Position numbers and translations under genes: made by a program. From NCBI RefSeq assembly GCF_021287135.1, contig NZ_JAJTBB010000020.1:62001-126000 (forward strand): a DNA stretch of 64,000 bases, in the 5' to 3' direction. Below the pieces are notes generated by a model. The model was given only the letters and a program-made list of their open reading frames with translations. It was not told the origin of the DNA and did not search any database. This stretch comes from Acidovorax sp. Lineage in GTDB: Bacteria; Pseudomonadota; Gammaproteobacteria; Burkholderiales; Burkholderiaceae_C. Below, piece by piece: positions 9,697 through 18,792 of this stretch; positions within the stretch are counted from its first letter, which is position 1; each line of letters starts with the position of its first letter.

Positions 9697-10852
9697 GAAA
9701 TTGACACTCCTGCGCGCGGTTTGGACGGCGCTGATTGTAGGAACGCTGGCCGCGTGCTCCACCCCGCCGGCTCCCGCCCCCGCACGCCCTGGGGCCATCG
9801 GCGTGCGGCCCCCGCCCGCCAGCGCCCCCGTGCCCGGCGATACCGGCCCGCTGCCCGCGCCCATGGCGCAGCCCAAGAGCCGCTGGGTGCCCGTGCGCTG
9901 GGCCGAGCTGCCCGGCTTTGCCGACGACGCACTGCACGAGGCCTGGAACGCCTGGATCAAGAGCTGCGAGCGCCCCGTGCCGCCCTTTGCCGCGCTGTGC
10001 GGCGAGGTGCGGCAGCTGAGCATTGCCACCCCCGAGGAGCAGCGCGCCTGGCTGGTGGCGCGGCTGCAGCCCTACCGCATCGAGTCCGGCGACGGCAACC
10101 CGGAGGGCCTGCTCACCGCCTACTACGAACCCCTGCTGGACGCCGCGCGCCAGCCGGGCAACGGCTACACCGTGCCGGTGTACCGCCCGCCCGCCACCCT
10201 GGGCGCCCGCAAGCCCTGGTACACGCGCCAGCAGATCGAGACCCTGCCCGAAGCCCAGGCCGCCCTGGCGGGCCGCGCGATTGCCTGGCTGCGCGACCCG
10301 GTGGAGGCCATGGTGCTGCACATCCAGGGCTCGGGGCGGCTGCGCATTGCCGAGCCCGACGGCACGACCACGCTGGTGCGCGTGGCCTACGCGGGCACCA
10401 ACGACCACCCCTACCAGAGCGTGGGCCGCTGGCTGCTGGACCAGGGCTACACCCGCGACGCCACCTGGCCCGGCATCCGCGCCTGGCTTGCGGCCAACCC
10501 GCAGCGCACCAACGAGCTGATGTGGACCAACCCGCGCTACGTGTTCTTCCGGGAGGAGGCCCTGAGCGGGCTGGACGCGGAGTTCGGCCCCCGCGGCGCC
10601 CAGGGCGTTCCGCTCACGCCCGGGCGCTCCATCGCGGTGGACCGCCAGAGCATTCCCTACGGCACGCCGGTCTGGCTGGCCTCCAGCGGGCCGCTGGTGC
10701 AGCTCAACCGCCTGGTGCTGGCGCAGGACACGGGCAGCGCCATCCTGGGCGCGGTGCGGGCGGACTTCTTCACGGGCTGGGGGCCGGAGGCGGGCGACAC
10801 GGCGGGCCGGCTCAAGCAGAACCTGCGGCTGTGGGCGCTGTGGCCGAAGTGA
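9695..10852 (+). CDS. mltA: MltA, membrane-bound lytic murein transglycosylase A
   Basis: A 385-residue lipoprotein (lipobox LAAC, Cys21) that cleaves peptidoglycan glycan strands with formation of 1,6-anhydro ends. After a Pro/Ala-rich linker to about residue 55, the MltA domain includes the hallmark GLLTAYYEP and the segment VPVYRPP. The C-terminal 3D domain contains QDTGSAILGAVRADFFTGWG, with the conserved Asp residues of the active site. Length and order of domains match the family. The ribosome site is poor, and the start codon overlaps the divergent small ORF at 9696. Confidence 0.95.
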   Translation: MKLTLLRAVWTALIVGTLAACSTPPAPAPARPGAIGVRPPPASAPVPGDTGPLPAPMAQPKSRWVPVRWAELPGFADDALHEAWNAWIKSCERPVPPFAALCGEVRQLSIATPEEQRAWLVARLQPYRIESGDGNPEGLLTAYYEPLLDAARQPGNGYTVPVYRPPATLGARKPWYTRQQIETLPEAQAALAGRAIAWLRDPVEAMVLHIQGSGRLRIAEPDGTTTLVRVAYAGTNDHPYQSVGRWLLDQGYTRDATWPGIRAWLAANPQRTNELMWTNPRYVFFREEALSGLDAEFGPRGAQGVPLTPGRSIAVDRQSIPYGTPVWLASSGPLVQLNRLVLAQDTGSAILGAVRADFFTGWGPEAGDTAGRLKQNLRLWALWPK

Positions 10853-10919
10853 GGCCGGGGCCGGGCGGCCCCCCGCGCTGCCCGAGGCCGTGGGCGCCAT
10901 TTCTTGATGAAAATGGCCT

Positions 10920-10966
10920 CTAGCACTTACTGGTAAAGCGCAAACAGCTATTTAATTTATAGCATT
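10920..10966 (-). repeat. Two-hairpin intergenic repeat, copy 1
   Basis: Read on the minus strand it starts with hairpin 1, GCTAT-N7-ATAGC, followed by TG and a GCGCTT arm; the second hairpin is degenerate here. It lies 20 bases after the stop of the minus-strand gene at 10987, in that gene's orientation. It belongs to a six-copy family described under findings. Confidence 0.7.
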
Positions 10967-10986
10967 CGGACCGCCCTGACGGGGAT

Positions 10987-11436
10987 TCAGGGGCACGCGA
11001 CCTTGTCCGCGTCCGTCTCCACGCGGCTGGAGGTGGCCGCAGCGGCCGACACCATGGGCGGCGGCACGGTCACCGTGCGCAGGCGGCCGCGCTGGACGCG
11101 GTATTCGTACTCGCGCGTCGTGCCGACCATTTCCGTCTTGAACGTGCTGCCCGCCATGGTCGCGGCGTACACCTGCGGGCGCACCACGCGGTACCGGTAG
11201 GTGGTGGTGGCCACGCCGTTGGACGATGTCTTGCAGACCGACGCGAACTGGTCTTCCGTGAACTGCAGGGTGCAGCGCCCGGTGGTGTCCTCCGCGGTCG
11301 TGCCGTCGGGCGAGTGCAGCACGATCTTGGCCGCGCGCCAGCAGCCCAGCAGTGCGGGGTCGGGGGCCGCGGCGTGGAGGACGGACGCGCCGGCAAGGGC
11401 TGCGATGGCGGGAAGGCTGCGGGACAGGCGGGACAT
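10987..11436 (-). CDS. Small secreted protein of unknown function
   Basis: A 149-residue protein with a Sec signal peptide (MSRLSRSLPAIAALAGASVLHAAA). The mature part starts LLGCWRAAKIVLHSPDG and holds three further Cys (GRCTL, ASVCKT, VACP). The GCW start and the beta-rich pattern are reminiscent of small lipocalin-like proteins, but this is only a resemblance. An in-frame ATG 42 bases further upstream is possible; the shorter form was chosen because it gives a standard signal peptide. Same strand as the MFS gene upstream of it, 73 bases away. Confidence 0.7.
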   Translation of the reverse strand: MSRLSRSLPAIAALAGASVLHAAAPDPALLGCWRAAKIVLHSPDGTTAEDTTGRCTLQFTEDQFASVCKTSSNGVATTTYRYRVVRPQVYAATMAGSTFKTEMVGTTREYEYRVQRGRLRTVTVPPPMVSAAAATSSRVETDADKVACP

Positions 11437-11509
11437 GGTGAGGCGCGGCGGGTAGCGGGTGGCGGACGCAAGGGTCAAGGGCCGCCATGTTAGAGCAGGC
11501 GCTTGGCCG

Positions 11510-13273
11510 CTACTCCACCGCCCAGCGCGTGACCACCGGCGGCGCGTCGCCCACGTGGAAGGCCAGCTTGCGCTCGCGCAGCGCCACGTCCGAGGCCGTC
11601 ACGCGGTCGAAGCGGCGCAGGTGCTCGGTCCAGGACTCGTCCTCGATGCGCTCCACATAGCGTGCGGGGCGGCTGATGTCGTGCAGCAGCTGCCAGTCCA
11701 GCGCACCCTGGCGCAGGCGGCTGCGGCGGCTTTCCTGCATCACCGCCCGGAATTCGGTGGCGCGGGCGGGGTCAATGAAGTATTCGATGGTGACCACCAC
11801 CGGGCCCGTGCCCGGCGGCGCGTCGGCCACGGGGACCTTGAAGGCGCGGGAGGGGCTCAGGTCCTCCTCCATGCTGCGGTCGGCCACCAGCCGCTGCACC
11901 AGCAGCATGGCCAGCACGCCGGTGACGGCGGCAATGCCCAGGCTCACGTGCACATTGCTCCAGGTGGCCACCTGGCCCCACACGGCCGCCCCCAGGGCGG
12001 TGGAGCCCATGATGGCCATCTGGTAGATGGACATGCCGCGCGCCCGCACCCAGTTGGGCAGCGCCAGCTGGGCCGACACCGACAGCGAATTGGCCGTGGT
12101 GATCCACGCCATGCCGCCCACGAACATGGCGGGCACGGCCACGTACACGTTGGGCGCCACCGCCATCACGCCCGTGGCCGCTGCCTGCAGCGCCGTGCCG
12201 CGGATCACCAGCACGTCGCGCGCCATGGCCTGGCGCAGGCGGGGCAAAAACATGGCGGCCGTGATGGCGCCCGCACCCATGCTGGCCAGCAGCAGCGTGA
12301 AGGTGCCCGCGCCGCCGCCTTCGAGCCCCTTGGCCAGCAGCGGCAGCAGCGCCAGCAGCGCGGTGGCGTGCAGGAAGAAGATGGAGATGCGCCACAGCAC
12401 GGCGCGCATGCGCGGCGACTGGCGCACGAACTGCACCCCCACGCGCATCGCGCTGGCCAAGCGCTCCCGGCCCAGCGGGCTGGGCGTGTGCACGCGCTTC
12501 CAGCGCATGATGGTGAACGCCGCCACCAGCGAAAGCGCCGCGTTGAGCACGAACACCCAGGCGCTCCCCGCGCTGGCGATGATGGCCCCGGCCAGCAGCG
12601 GCCCCATGATGCGCGAGGCGTTCATGGCCACGCCGTTGAGCGCCAGCGCCGCGGGCAGCTGCGGGCGGCTGACCAGCTCGGGCACGATGGCCGCGAACAC
12701 CGGCCAGCGCATGGCCAGGCCGATGCCGTTGGCAAAGGTCAGCGCCAGCAGCAGCGGCGCGGTCATGCCGCCTGCGGCAATGGCAACGGCCAGCACCACC
12801 GCCACGGCGGCCACCCAGAACTGCGTGGCGATGAAGTAGCGCCGCCGGTCCAGGATGTCGGCCAGCGCCCCGCTGGGCAGGCCCAGCAAGAAGACGGGCA
12901 GCGTGGACGCCGACTGCACCAGCGCCACGAGGATGGGCGAGGTGGTGAGTGTGGTCATGAGCCAGGCGGCCGCCACGTCGTTCATCCACATGCAGGTGTT
13001 GGCCGCCACCCAGGTGAGCCAGAGCATGCGGAACACGGGCACCGACAGGGGCGCCAGCGGCGAAAGCGAGGCGGCCTGGTTCAGCGCCGCCGCACCGTGC
13101 TCCAGCTGCGCGGCGACGGCTTCTTCCGTGCGGTGGGCCAGATCGGCCGTGTGCGCAGCGCGCTCGGCGGCCGCGCCGTCCTGCGGCGGGGCGCCCGCGT
13201 TCAGGGCCTGCGGGTCGGGCGCGGCGGGGGCGCTGGGCTGCGCGGGCTTTCGTGGGACGGCAAGGGGAGGCAT
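11510..13273 (-). CDS. MFS exporter of the MFS_3 (EntS-like) family with C-terminal monooxygenase-like tail
   Basis: A 587-residue protein. An unusual 75-residue Ala/Pro-rich, soluble N-terminal extension comes first. About twelve hydrophobic segments follow from residue 80 to about 480, with loop motifs GLPSGALADILDRRR and NASRIMGPLLAG typical of the MFS_3/DUF894 group related to the enterobactin exporter EntS. The last 100 residues (from about TIEYFIDPARATEF) form a soluble segment resembling a dimeric ferredoxin-like ABM fold, known in this subgroup. Substrate unknown. The start may be later than annotated, since the extension is compositionally biased. Confidence 0.85.
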   Translation of the reverse strand: MPPLAVPRKPAQPSAPAAPDPQALNAGAPPQDGAAAERAAHTADLAHRTEEAVAAQLEHGAAALNQAASLSPLAPLSVPVFRMLWLTWVAANTCMWMNDVAAAWLMTTLTTSPILVALVQSASTLPVFLLGLPSGALADILDRRRYFIATQFWVAAVAVVLAVAIAAGGMTAPLLLALTFANGIGLAMRWPVFAAIVPELVSRPQLPAALALNGVAMNASRIMGPLLAGAIIASAGSAWVFVLNAALSLVAAFTIMRWKRVHTPSPLGRERLASAMRVGVQFVRQSPRMRAVLWRISIFFLHATALLALLPLLAKGLEGGGAGTFTLLLASMGAGAITAAMFLPRLRQAMARDVLVIRGTALQAAATGVMAVAPNVYVAVPAMFVGGMAWITTANSLSVSAQLALPNWVRARGMSIYQMAIMGSTALGAAVWGQVATWSNVHVSLGIAAVTGVLAMLLVQRLVADRSMEEDLSPSRAFKVPVADAPPGTGPVVVTIEYFIDPARATEFRAVMQESRRSRLRQGALDWQLLHDISRPARYVERIEDESWTEHLRRFDRVTASDVALRERKLAFHVGDAPPVVTRWAVE

Positions 13274-13357
13274 GCCGGCGCATTGTGCGATGGATGCCGC
13301 CGCCCGGGTTGCGACGCGCCGAATACCTCAGCGCGGGGTGCGCCTACCTCCTGCCTT

Positions 13358-14854
13358 TCAGGGCGCGTCGGTGGTCGCATCCGCCGGCTGGGTGCCCGCC
13401 CGCCGGGTCTGCCGCAGCAGCAGCCAGGCCATGACCGCCAGCGCGCCCACGCCCGCCAGCAGCACGCCCCACAGCACGGCGCTGCGGGTGGAGATGCCCT
13501 CGCTGGGAGCTGCCGCGGGCACCAGCGCGCCACCCGCCGGCGGCCCGCCCGGCAGGTCGGCACGCGCCACGTCCACCTGCGCCAGGGGCAGGCTGTTCTC
13601 CTGCCCTGGCTGGTAGCCCGGGATCAGGCTCGCCAGGGGCAGGTAGGCGCTGGCCGTGGCCGGGGGGCTCGGCAGCCCCGCCGCCAGGGTGAAAGGCCCC
13701 GGCCCGCTGGCCAGGAAGACCAGCTGCACGGGCTCGAATTGCAACGCCACTTCGGGCGCCGCGGCAAAGCCGGGCGTCTTGGCGTCGGCCTCGATCTTCA
13801 CCTCGCGCACCGAGGCGCCGCCCAGGTCGATGGGGCCGCTGTGCTGCTCCTGGCCCCCGATCGCCATCCTGTAGACCACGGCGCTGGCCAGCGGCGACCA
13901 GGGCTGCTCGCGGTGGTCGCGGCCCAGCACGCGCACGGGGATCAGCACATTGCTGCCCGCCGGCGTGACGGTGAGCGCGGCCACCGGCGTGGCGAACGGC
14001 AGGGCCAGCACCAGCTCGCGCGGGTGGGCCAGCGGGGGCAGGGCCACGCGGGCGCTGACGCGTTCGCGTGGGCTGTCGCCGTGCGAGGTGACCAGCGTGG
14101 CGCCGCGCAGGTTCACGGCGGCGTCGCCCCAGGTCACGCGCAGGTAGTGGCCCTTCAGGTCAGCGCGGTGCAGGTCGATCTGCTCCGTGCCCAGGCGGCC
14201 CGGTGCCGCGGGGCCCGCCGCGGCATCGGCGCGGTAGAGCACCGTCTCGGCCAGCGGGTGCCAGGTTTTCAGGTCCTTGCTGGCCTGCACCTCGAAGGTC
14301 ACCGGCTGGCCGGCGGGCAGGTCCGCGTCCAGGGCCATGCGGGCCGCAGGCTGCTGCAGGGCGCGTGCATCCAGCAGCGCGCCCCGGACGACCTGCGCGG
14401 CGGGGGCGCCCTGGGCGCCCGCGGTGCCAGGGGTGTTGATCTGCACCACGCGCTGGCCCCGGCGCTCCTCGATGCGCAGCGACAGGCCTTCGAGGCCCGC
14501 CGACCCTGCCACGGCGGCCGGCCCCAGGATGGGATACGCGCGCAGCACCACCGAGGCCTCGGGCGCGCGGGCGGCCGCCACCCCCGCCAGGGCCATGGGC
14601 ACGGGCTGGCCGGCGCCATTGAAGAGGCGCAAGTCCGCGTAGCCAGGGCTTTGCAGGCGCACCAGCACCTCGGCGGGCAGGGCCGCGCGCTGCAGCGGCG
14701 CATCGGCCGCCAGCGCCACGGGAGCGCGGAGGGCATAGGCGGCCGGGCTGTTGGCATCGACCGCCGCCCGCGCGGCACCGCCACCGGCACCGGCAGCGAG
14801 GGCCAGGGCCGCGGCAGCCAGCACCCCGGACAGGTTGCGCTGGAGGCGGGTCAT
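13358..14854 (-). CDS. DUF3999 family membrane-anchored protein
   Basis: A 498-residue protein: signal peptide (about 1-30), a large beta-rich periplasmic region (DLRLFNGAGQPVPMAL, ASKDLKTWHPLAETVLYR, YLRVTWGD), one C-terminal membrane helix at about 455-477 and a short cytoplasmic tail. Layout and motifs match DUF3999, a family of unknown function. It is the second gene of a pair. Its ATG overlaps the stop of the upstream DUF2339 gene (ATGA at 14854-14851), so the two products are probably made in fixed proportion and act together. Confidence 0.85.
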   Translation of the reverse strand: MTRLQRNLSGVLAAAALALAAGAGGGAARAAVDANSPAAYALRAPVALAADAPLQRAALPAEVLVRLQSPGYADLRLFNGAGQPVPMALAGVAAARAPEASVVLRAYPILGPAAVAGSAGLEGLSLRIEERRGQRVVQINTPGTAGAQGAPAAQVVRGALLDARALQQPAARMALDADLPAGQPVTFEVQASKDLKTWHPLAETVLYRADAAAGPAAPGRLGTEQIDLHRADLKGHYLRVTWGDAAVNLRGATLVTSHGDSPRERVSARVALPPLAHPRELVLALPFATPVAALTVTPAGSNVLIPVRVLGRDHREQPWSPLASAVVYRMAIGGQEQHSGPIDLGGASVREVKIEADAKTPGFAAAPEVALQFEPVQLVFLASGPGPFTLAAGLPSPPATASAYLPLASLIPGYQPGQENSLPLAQVDVARADLPGGPPAGGALVPAAAPSEGISTRSAVLWGVLLAGVGALAVMAWLLLRQTRRAGTQPADATTDAP

Positions 14855-17847
14855 GACGGCATCTCCTGTTCCGGCGTTGCAGGGGGCGGCGGCGCTGCGG
14901 GCGCGGCGCGGGGGGCCGCCTTGGGCGGCAGCGGCGCGAAGTAGCCCACCACCAGCATCAGCACGCCCACCGCGATGAACGCGATGATGCGCTCGGCCCC
15001 CCCGGCGTTGGACAGGTCGATCAGCAGCAGCTTGACCACCACCACGCCCAGCAGGCCCGCGCCCACCAGCCACAGCGGCCGCTGCGCGCGGCGGTTCGCC
15101 AGCACCATCATGCTGAGCGCCAGCAGCGTCCACAGGATGGCGTAGCCGGTCTGCACCACAAAGCTGTCGAACAGCGCCGAAGCATCCCAGTCCACCCCGA
15201 AGAAGTGGTGGGCCACGCGCAGCCACACGGTGTTGATCACGATGAACGCGAGCAGCGCCAGGGCCGCCAGCGCACCGCGGCCGGTGACCCAGCCCGCGCG
15301 GGCCGGCGGCGGCAGCGCGGCAAGCAGCGCCCGCCGCCAGAACACCAGGCCGCCCAGCGCGAGCGCGAGCGCCAGGTCGGTGGGGTTGAGCAGCGGGATG
15401 TAGGGCAACGGCGCGGTGTGGCCCGACGAATGCACGGCCGCCAGCAGGGCGCCCCAGAACACCAGCACCGCCAGCGGCAGGGCGGCCCGCCAGTAGTAGG
15501 CCTCGGCATGGGGGTTGAGCGGCCAGGGCAGCGCAGCGCGCGCGGCGGGCCGGTTGCCGCGGCCCGCCCACAGCGCCAGCAGCATCAGCACCGCAATGGC
15601 GCTGACCAGCAGCACCACGCCGGCCCACGAGGTGCGCCACAGCTCGGCCTTGGCGATGCCGGACCACAGGCAGTCGGCCAGCAGCAAGGTCACCAGCCAG
15701 GCGGTGCCGGCGTGGAGCCCCCCGAAGCGCGCGGCGCCGCTGGCGGCCGGGCCCGCGGTGCCGGCCGCTGCCTGCCAGCGGTCCGTTTGCCACAGCATCC
15801 ACCCATGCAGCGCCAGCACGGCGGGCCACACGGCCCAGGCGGGCGTGGCCAGCACGCGGTGACCGTCCACCAACTGCGCGGCAAATCCCAGCGCCAGCAC
15901 GGCGAGGGTGCCGCGCGCGGGCCAGGTGGCCACGGCCCAGCGCGTGCGCAGGCCCAGCACCATCGACAGGGCGGCGCTGAGCACCACGGCCAGCATGCCC
16001 AGCAGTTTGGCAACGCGGCTCGAAAACACCGGAACAGGCCCCTGCATCACCTCAACGGCGGGCACGCTGCGCGTGACCTCCAGCCACCAGGCCAGGCACC
16101 AGAACGCAAAGCCGTAGAGATAGGCCGGCTGGGACAGCTGCACCTCCACGCCCGCATAGGCCCGGGCCCAGGACGAGCCGCTGTGCGGCAGCGGCTGGCG
16201 CAGCCACCAGGCCAGCAGCAGCGCGGGCAGCGCGATCAGCATCGCGCCGATGAAGGCCGGGTTGGCCAGCGGCAGGGCCGAGACGTACAGGCCGCCCCCG
16301 TCCAGGCCGCGCAGGAACATCAGCATCGCCACGCCTTGCAGCAGCAGGCCAAAGGCGCGGGGCATCCAGCGCGCCTGGCGCATGCCCACCCAGAATGCGC
16401 CCGCGCCTTCCAGCGCCCAGACCGCGGAGGTCCACTGCGCATCCAGCGCGAGCGGCACGGCCAGCGTGGCAAAGCCCACGCCGATGGCAATGCAGCATTC
16501 GGTGAGCAGGCGCCAGCTGTCCTGGGCGCGGCGCGCCAGCACGGTGGCGGTCAACAGGTAAAGCGCGGCAAAGGCCAGCGCCGAGAAGGCCGCGCCCAGC
16601 TCGAAGGGCTGCACCAGCCCCGTCTGCAGGCCAAAACCCACCAGCGGCGTGCCGAAGACCAGCATGGTGTCCACCGTGTGGCCCAGCTTCGTCGGCGTGT
16701 TGCGCGCGTACAGGATGGCGGTGAACAGGTAGATCAGCACAAAGACCGCCAGGAAGGGCTGCGTGCTGGCGTAGTGGGCCGGCACATACTGGAGCACCCC
16801 CCAGGCCGTGGCCACGCCAAAGGTGGCCACGAAACCCACCGCGTTCAGCACCCGCCACGAGCGTTGGTGCGCGATGAACAGGATCGCCAGGTTCAGCAGC
16901 GTGTAGTAGCTGAACAGGCCCACGTGGCTGCCCTGGCCCGTGGAGAGCAGGAGGGGCGCCGCAAAGCCGCCCGCAAACGCCGCCACCGCCAGCGCGCGCG
17001 AGTCCTGCAGCAATGCCAGCGCGCAGCTGGCCGCGCAGACCACGATCATCAGCCCGAAGGCCAGCGTGGGCGGCAACAGCCCGTACAGCCGGAAGGCGGC
17101 GAACACGGTGAGGTACATCACCGCCACGCCACCGCCCTGCAGGGCCAGCGCAAAGCCGGGCTTGTCCATGCGCTTGCGGAACCCGACCCCCAGCAGCGCA
17201 ATGCCCACCGCGGCCACCGCCGCCAGGCGGAACTCGACCGGCAGCAGGCCGGCCGAGGCGGCGTAGCGGGCGAGGAAGGACAGGCCGATGAACAGGATCA
17301 CCAGCCCCACGCGCACGATGGTGTTGCCGCCCAGGAGCCAGTTTTTGGCGGCGAGCACGGCCTGATCCAGGGCGTTGGGCTGCGCGGGCTTGGCTGCCTT
17401 GCGAGGCTCGGCGGGTGGCGGGGGCGCGGCGGTCTCGATGGGCTCGGCGGGCTCGGCGGGCGCCTGCGCGCGCGCGGCCATGGGGGCGGCCATAGAAGCC
17501 GAGGCCGGGATCCGCGGCAGGCCTTGCGGCGTCAGTTCGCCGGCCCAGAACGCGTCGTCCGCGTCCGGCGAGGACGGCACGGGCGCCTGCGCCGCGGCCG
17601 GTGCGGCCACCGGCCGGTCTTCGGCCACGGGCGCCGCCTGGGGCGCCTGCGCTCGCGTGGTGGGGGCCACGGCCTTGGCGGCCTGCGCCTGCAGCTCGGA
17701 GCGGATGGCGGAGCGGACCGCCCAGCGCAGCGACAGCCCGGCGAAAAAGCCCAGGATGCCGCCGATGTACGGCCCCAGGTCGCCGTAGCTGTCGAACCAC
17801 GCCCCCAGCACCGCGCCCCAGAAAATGCCCCAGATGATCATGACCAT
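14851..17847 (-). CDS. DUF2339 family polytopic membrane protein
   Basis: About 998 residues and more than 20 hydrophobic segments. The N-terminal stretch MVMIIWGIFWGAVLGAW and a GGILGFFAG segment are followed by a variable Ala/Pro linker (about 50-150), then dense membrane helices to the C-terminus. This is the pattern of DUF2339, an uncharacterised large membrane protein often paired with DUF3999. The start at 17847 was chosen because it follows a purine-rich stretch (GAGGGAGAGGGCGGC) and begins the first helix; an upstream in-frame ATG would add a hydrophilic tail. Function unknown. Confidence 0.85.
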   Translation of the reverse strand: MVMIIWGIFWGAVLGAWFDSYGDLGPYIGGILGFFAGLSLRWAVRSAIRSELQAQAAKAVAPTTRAQAPQAAPVAEDRPVAAPAAAQAPVPSSPDADDAFWAGELTPQGLPRIPASASMAAPMAARAQAPAEPAEPIETAAPPPPAEPRKAAKPAQPNALDQAVLAAKNWLLGGNTIVRVGLVILFIGLSFLARYAASAGLLPVEFRLAAVAAVGIALLGVGFRKRMDKPGFALALQGGGVAVMYLTVFAAFRLYGLLPPTLAFGLMIVVCAASCALALLQDSRALAVAAFAGGFAAPLLLSTGQGSHVGLFSYYTLLNLAILFIAHQRSWRVLNAVGFVATFGVATAWGVLQYVPAHYASTQPFLAVFVLIYLFTAILYARNTPTKLGHTVDTMLVFGTPLVGFGLQTGLVQPFELGAAFSALAFAALYLLTATVLARRAQDSWRLLTECCIAIGVGFATLAVPLALDAQWTSAVWALEGAGAFWVGMRQARWMPRAFGLLLQGVAMLMFLRGLDGGGLYVSALPLANPAFIGAMLIALPALLLAWWLRQPLPHSGSSWARAYAGVEVQLSQPAYLYGFAFWCLAWWLEVTRSVPAVEVMQGPVPVFSSRVAKLLGMLAVVLSAALSMVLGLRTRWAVATWPARGTLAVLALGFAAQLVDGHRVLATPAWAVWPAVLALHGWMLWQTDRWQAAAGTAGPAASGAARFGGLHAGTAWLVTLLLADCLWSGIAKAELWRTSWAGVVLLVSAIAVLMLLALWAGRGNRPAARAALPWPLNPHAEAYYWRAALPLAVLVFWGALLAAVHSSGHTAPLPYIPLLNPTDLALALALGGLVFWRRALLAALPPPARAGWVTGRGALAALALLAFIVINTVWLRVAHHFFGVDWDASALFDSFVVQTGYAILWTLLALSMMVLANRRAQRPLWLVGAGLLGVVVVKLLLIDLSNAGGAERIIAFIAVGVLMLVVGYFAPLPPKAAPRAAPAAPPPPATPEQEMPS

Positions 17848-17974
17848 GCCGCCCTCTCCCTCGTTGGGGCTCCTCTTCGGCCGGCCCGGGGCCTGTGCTC
17901 GAAAGGAGCCGTCGTCTTGGTCGCCCCACCGGCCACCGCTCGCACCGCCCGCCGTGGCGCACGGCGGGGGCTTC

Positions 17975-17998
17975 AAAGACCTTGAACAGGTTCTTATA
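17975..17998. repeat. Solo copy of the AAGACCTTGAACAGGTTCTTA arm
   Basis: This 24-bp stretch matches the terminal arms of the large inverted repeat at 31009-31280, here without a partner. It lies upstream of the DUF2339 gene. A small dyad (GTACGG...CCGTAC, 17999-18024 region) follows it. Confidence 0.55.
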
Positions 17999-18080
17999 CC
18001 GTACGGCCTGCACCGACTCCGTACCCTAACGCCTTGTTACGTCAACTGGGCCGGGAACCCGCCAGGATCTCATGCCAAAA

Positions 18081-18130
18081 CGGGCTCTGGCGCCCGTCCA
18101 GCAAGCGCAAACAGCTATCAATAATATAGC
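18081..18130 (-). repeat. Two-hairpin intergenic repeat, copy 2
   Basis: On the minus strand: GCTAT-N7-ATAGC (18130-18114), TG, then GCGC...GCGC (18108-18090) as a degenerate second hairpin. It begins two bases after the Lrp gene stop and has the same orientation as that gene. Confidence 0.7.
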
Positions 18131-18132
18131 AA

Positions 18133-18618
18133 TCAGCCCTTGATGCGGGCCAGGTGCGCCAGCGGCAGCGCGCCACCGGCCTTGACCTCGCCCAGCGAGA
18201 AGCTGGTGTGCATGTCCTTCACGTTGGGCAGGTTCAACAGCACGTCGCGCGCGAACTGCGAAAAGCTGTCCAGGTCGCGCGCCACCACCTGCAGCTCGAA
18301 GGTGCCGGTGCCGCTGATGTAGTGGCAGGCCACCACCTCCGGAATCTGGCGGATGGCCTCTTCCATGGCGCGGGTGAGGTTGCCGGTGCTGCGGTCGGCA
18401 TCCAGCCGCACAAAGGCCAGCACCCCGAGGCCGATCTTGTGGCGGTCGATCTCGGCGCGGTAGCCCTTGATGAAGCCCTGCTCCTCCAGGGCGCGCACCC
18501 GGCGCCAGCAGGGCGCCGCCGACAGCCCCACGCGCTGGGCCAGCTCGGCGTTGGTCAGCCGGGCATCGGCCTGCAGTTCGCCCAGGATGGCGATGTCGAA
18601 TTTATCCAAATTGTTCAT
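18133..18618 (-). CDS. Lrp/AsnC family transcriptional regulator
   Basis: A 161-residue regulator. The N-terminal helix-turn-helix is LDKFDIAILGELQADARLTN...LAQRVGLSAAPCWRRV (about 4-42). The C-terminal RAM/AsnC ligand-binding domain is HYISGTGTFELQV...LLNLPNVKDMHTSF (about 95-145). Lrp-type proteins sense amino acids or related metabolites as dimers/octamers. It is divergent from the indolepyruvate oxidoreductase gene, 174 bp away, the usual position for a local regulator of amino-acid breakdown. Aromatic amino acids or their keto-acids are the plausible ligand, by context only. Confidence 0.92.
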   Translation of the reverse strand: MNNLDKFDIAILGELQADARLTNAELAQRVGLSAAPCWRRVRALEEQGFIKGYRAEIDRHKIGLGVLAFVRLDADRSTGNLTRAMEEAIRQIPEVVACHYISGTGTFELQVVARDLDSFSQFARDVLLNLPNVKDMHTSFSLGEVKAGGALPLAHLARIKG

Positions 18619-18792
18619 TGGAGCGGGATTTTAAGAAAGCTTCTTTCAAAAACAAGGGTAAACCTCGCATGAAAACGAAAGGACATATCCCCCGGGAGTG
18701 CATAAACTGTGCGCCAAACCCCAAGCATGCTCCCGCGCTGCCCTGCCCACAAGGCGGCGGCAGCGGGCCGTCACCCCACAGGAAACTCCGCC
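18619..18792. promoter_or_regulatory. Divergent control region lrp / indolepyruvate oxidoreductase
   Basis: This AT-rich gap between divergent starts holds the dyad GAAAG-CTT-CTTTC at 18635-18647, beside the Lrp start. It is a plausible Lrp-type operator, because such sites are short degenerate dyads in A/T-rich DNA. A -10-like CATAAACT lies near 18702. No convincing -35 box was seen. Assignment rests on position and composition. Confidence 0.35.

Noticed and set aside
11459-14944. A 1161-codon plus-strand frame across the MFS and DUF3999 genes
   Set aside because: His/Gln/Gly/Arg-rich shadow spanning two genes that have clear membrane and periplasmic features on the minus strand.
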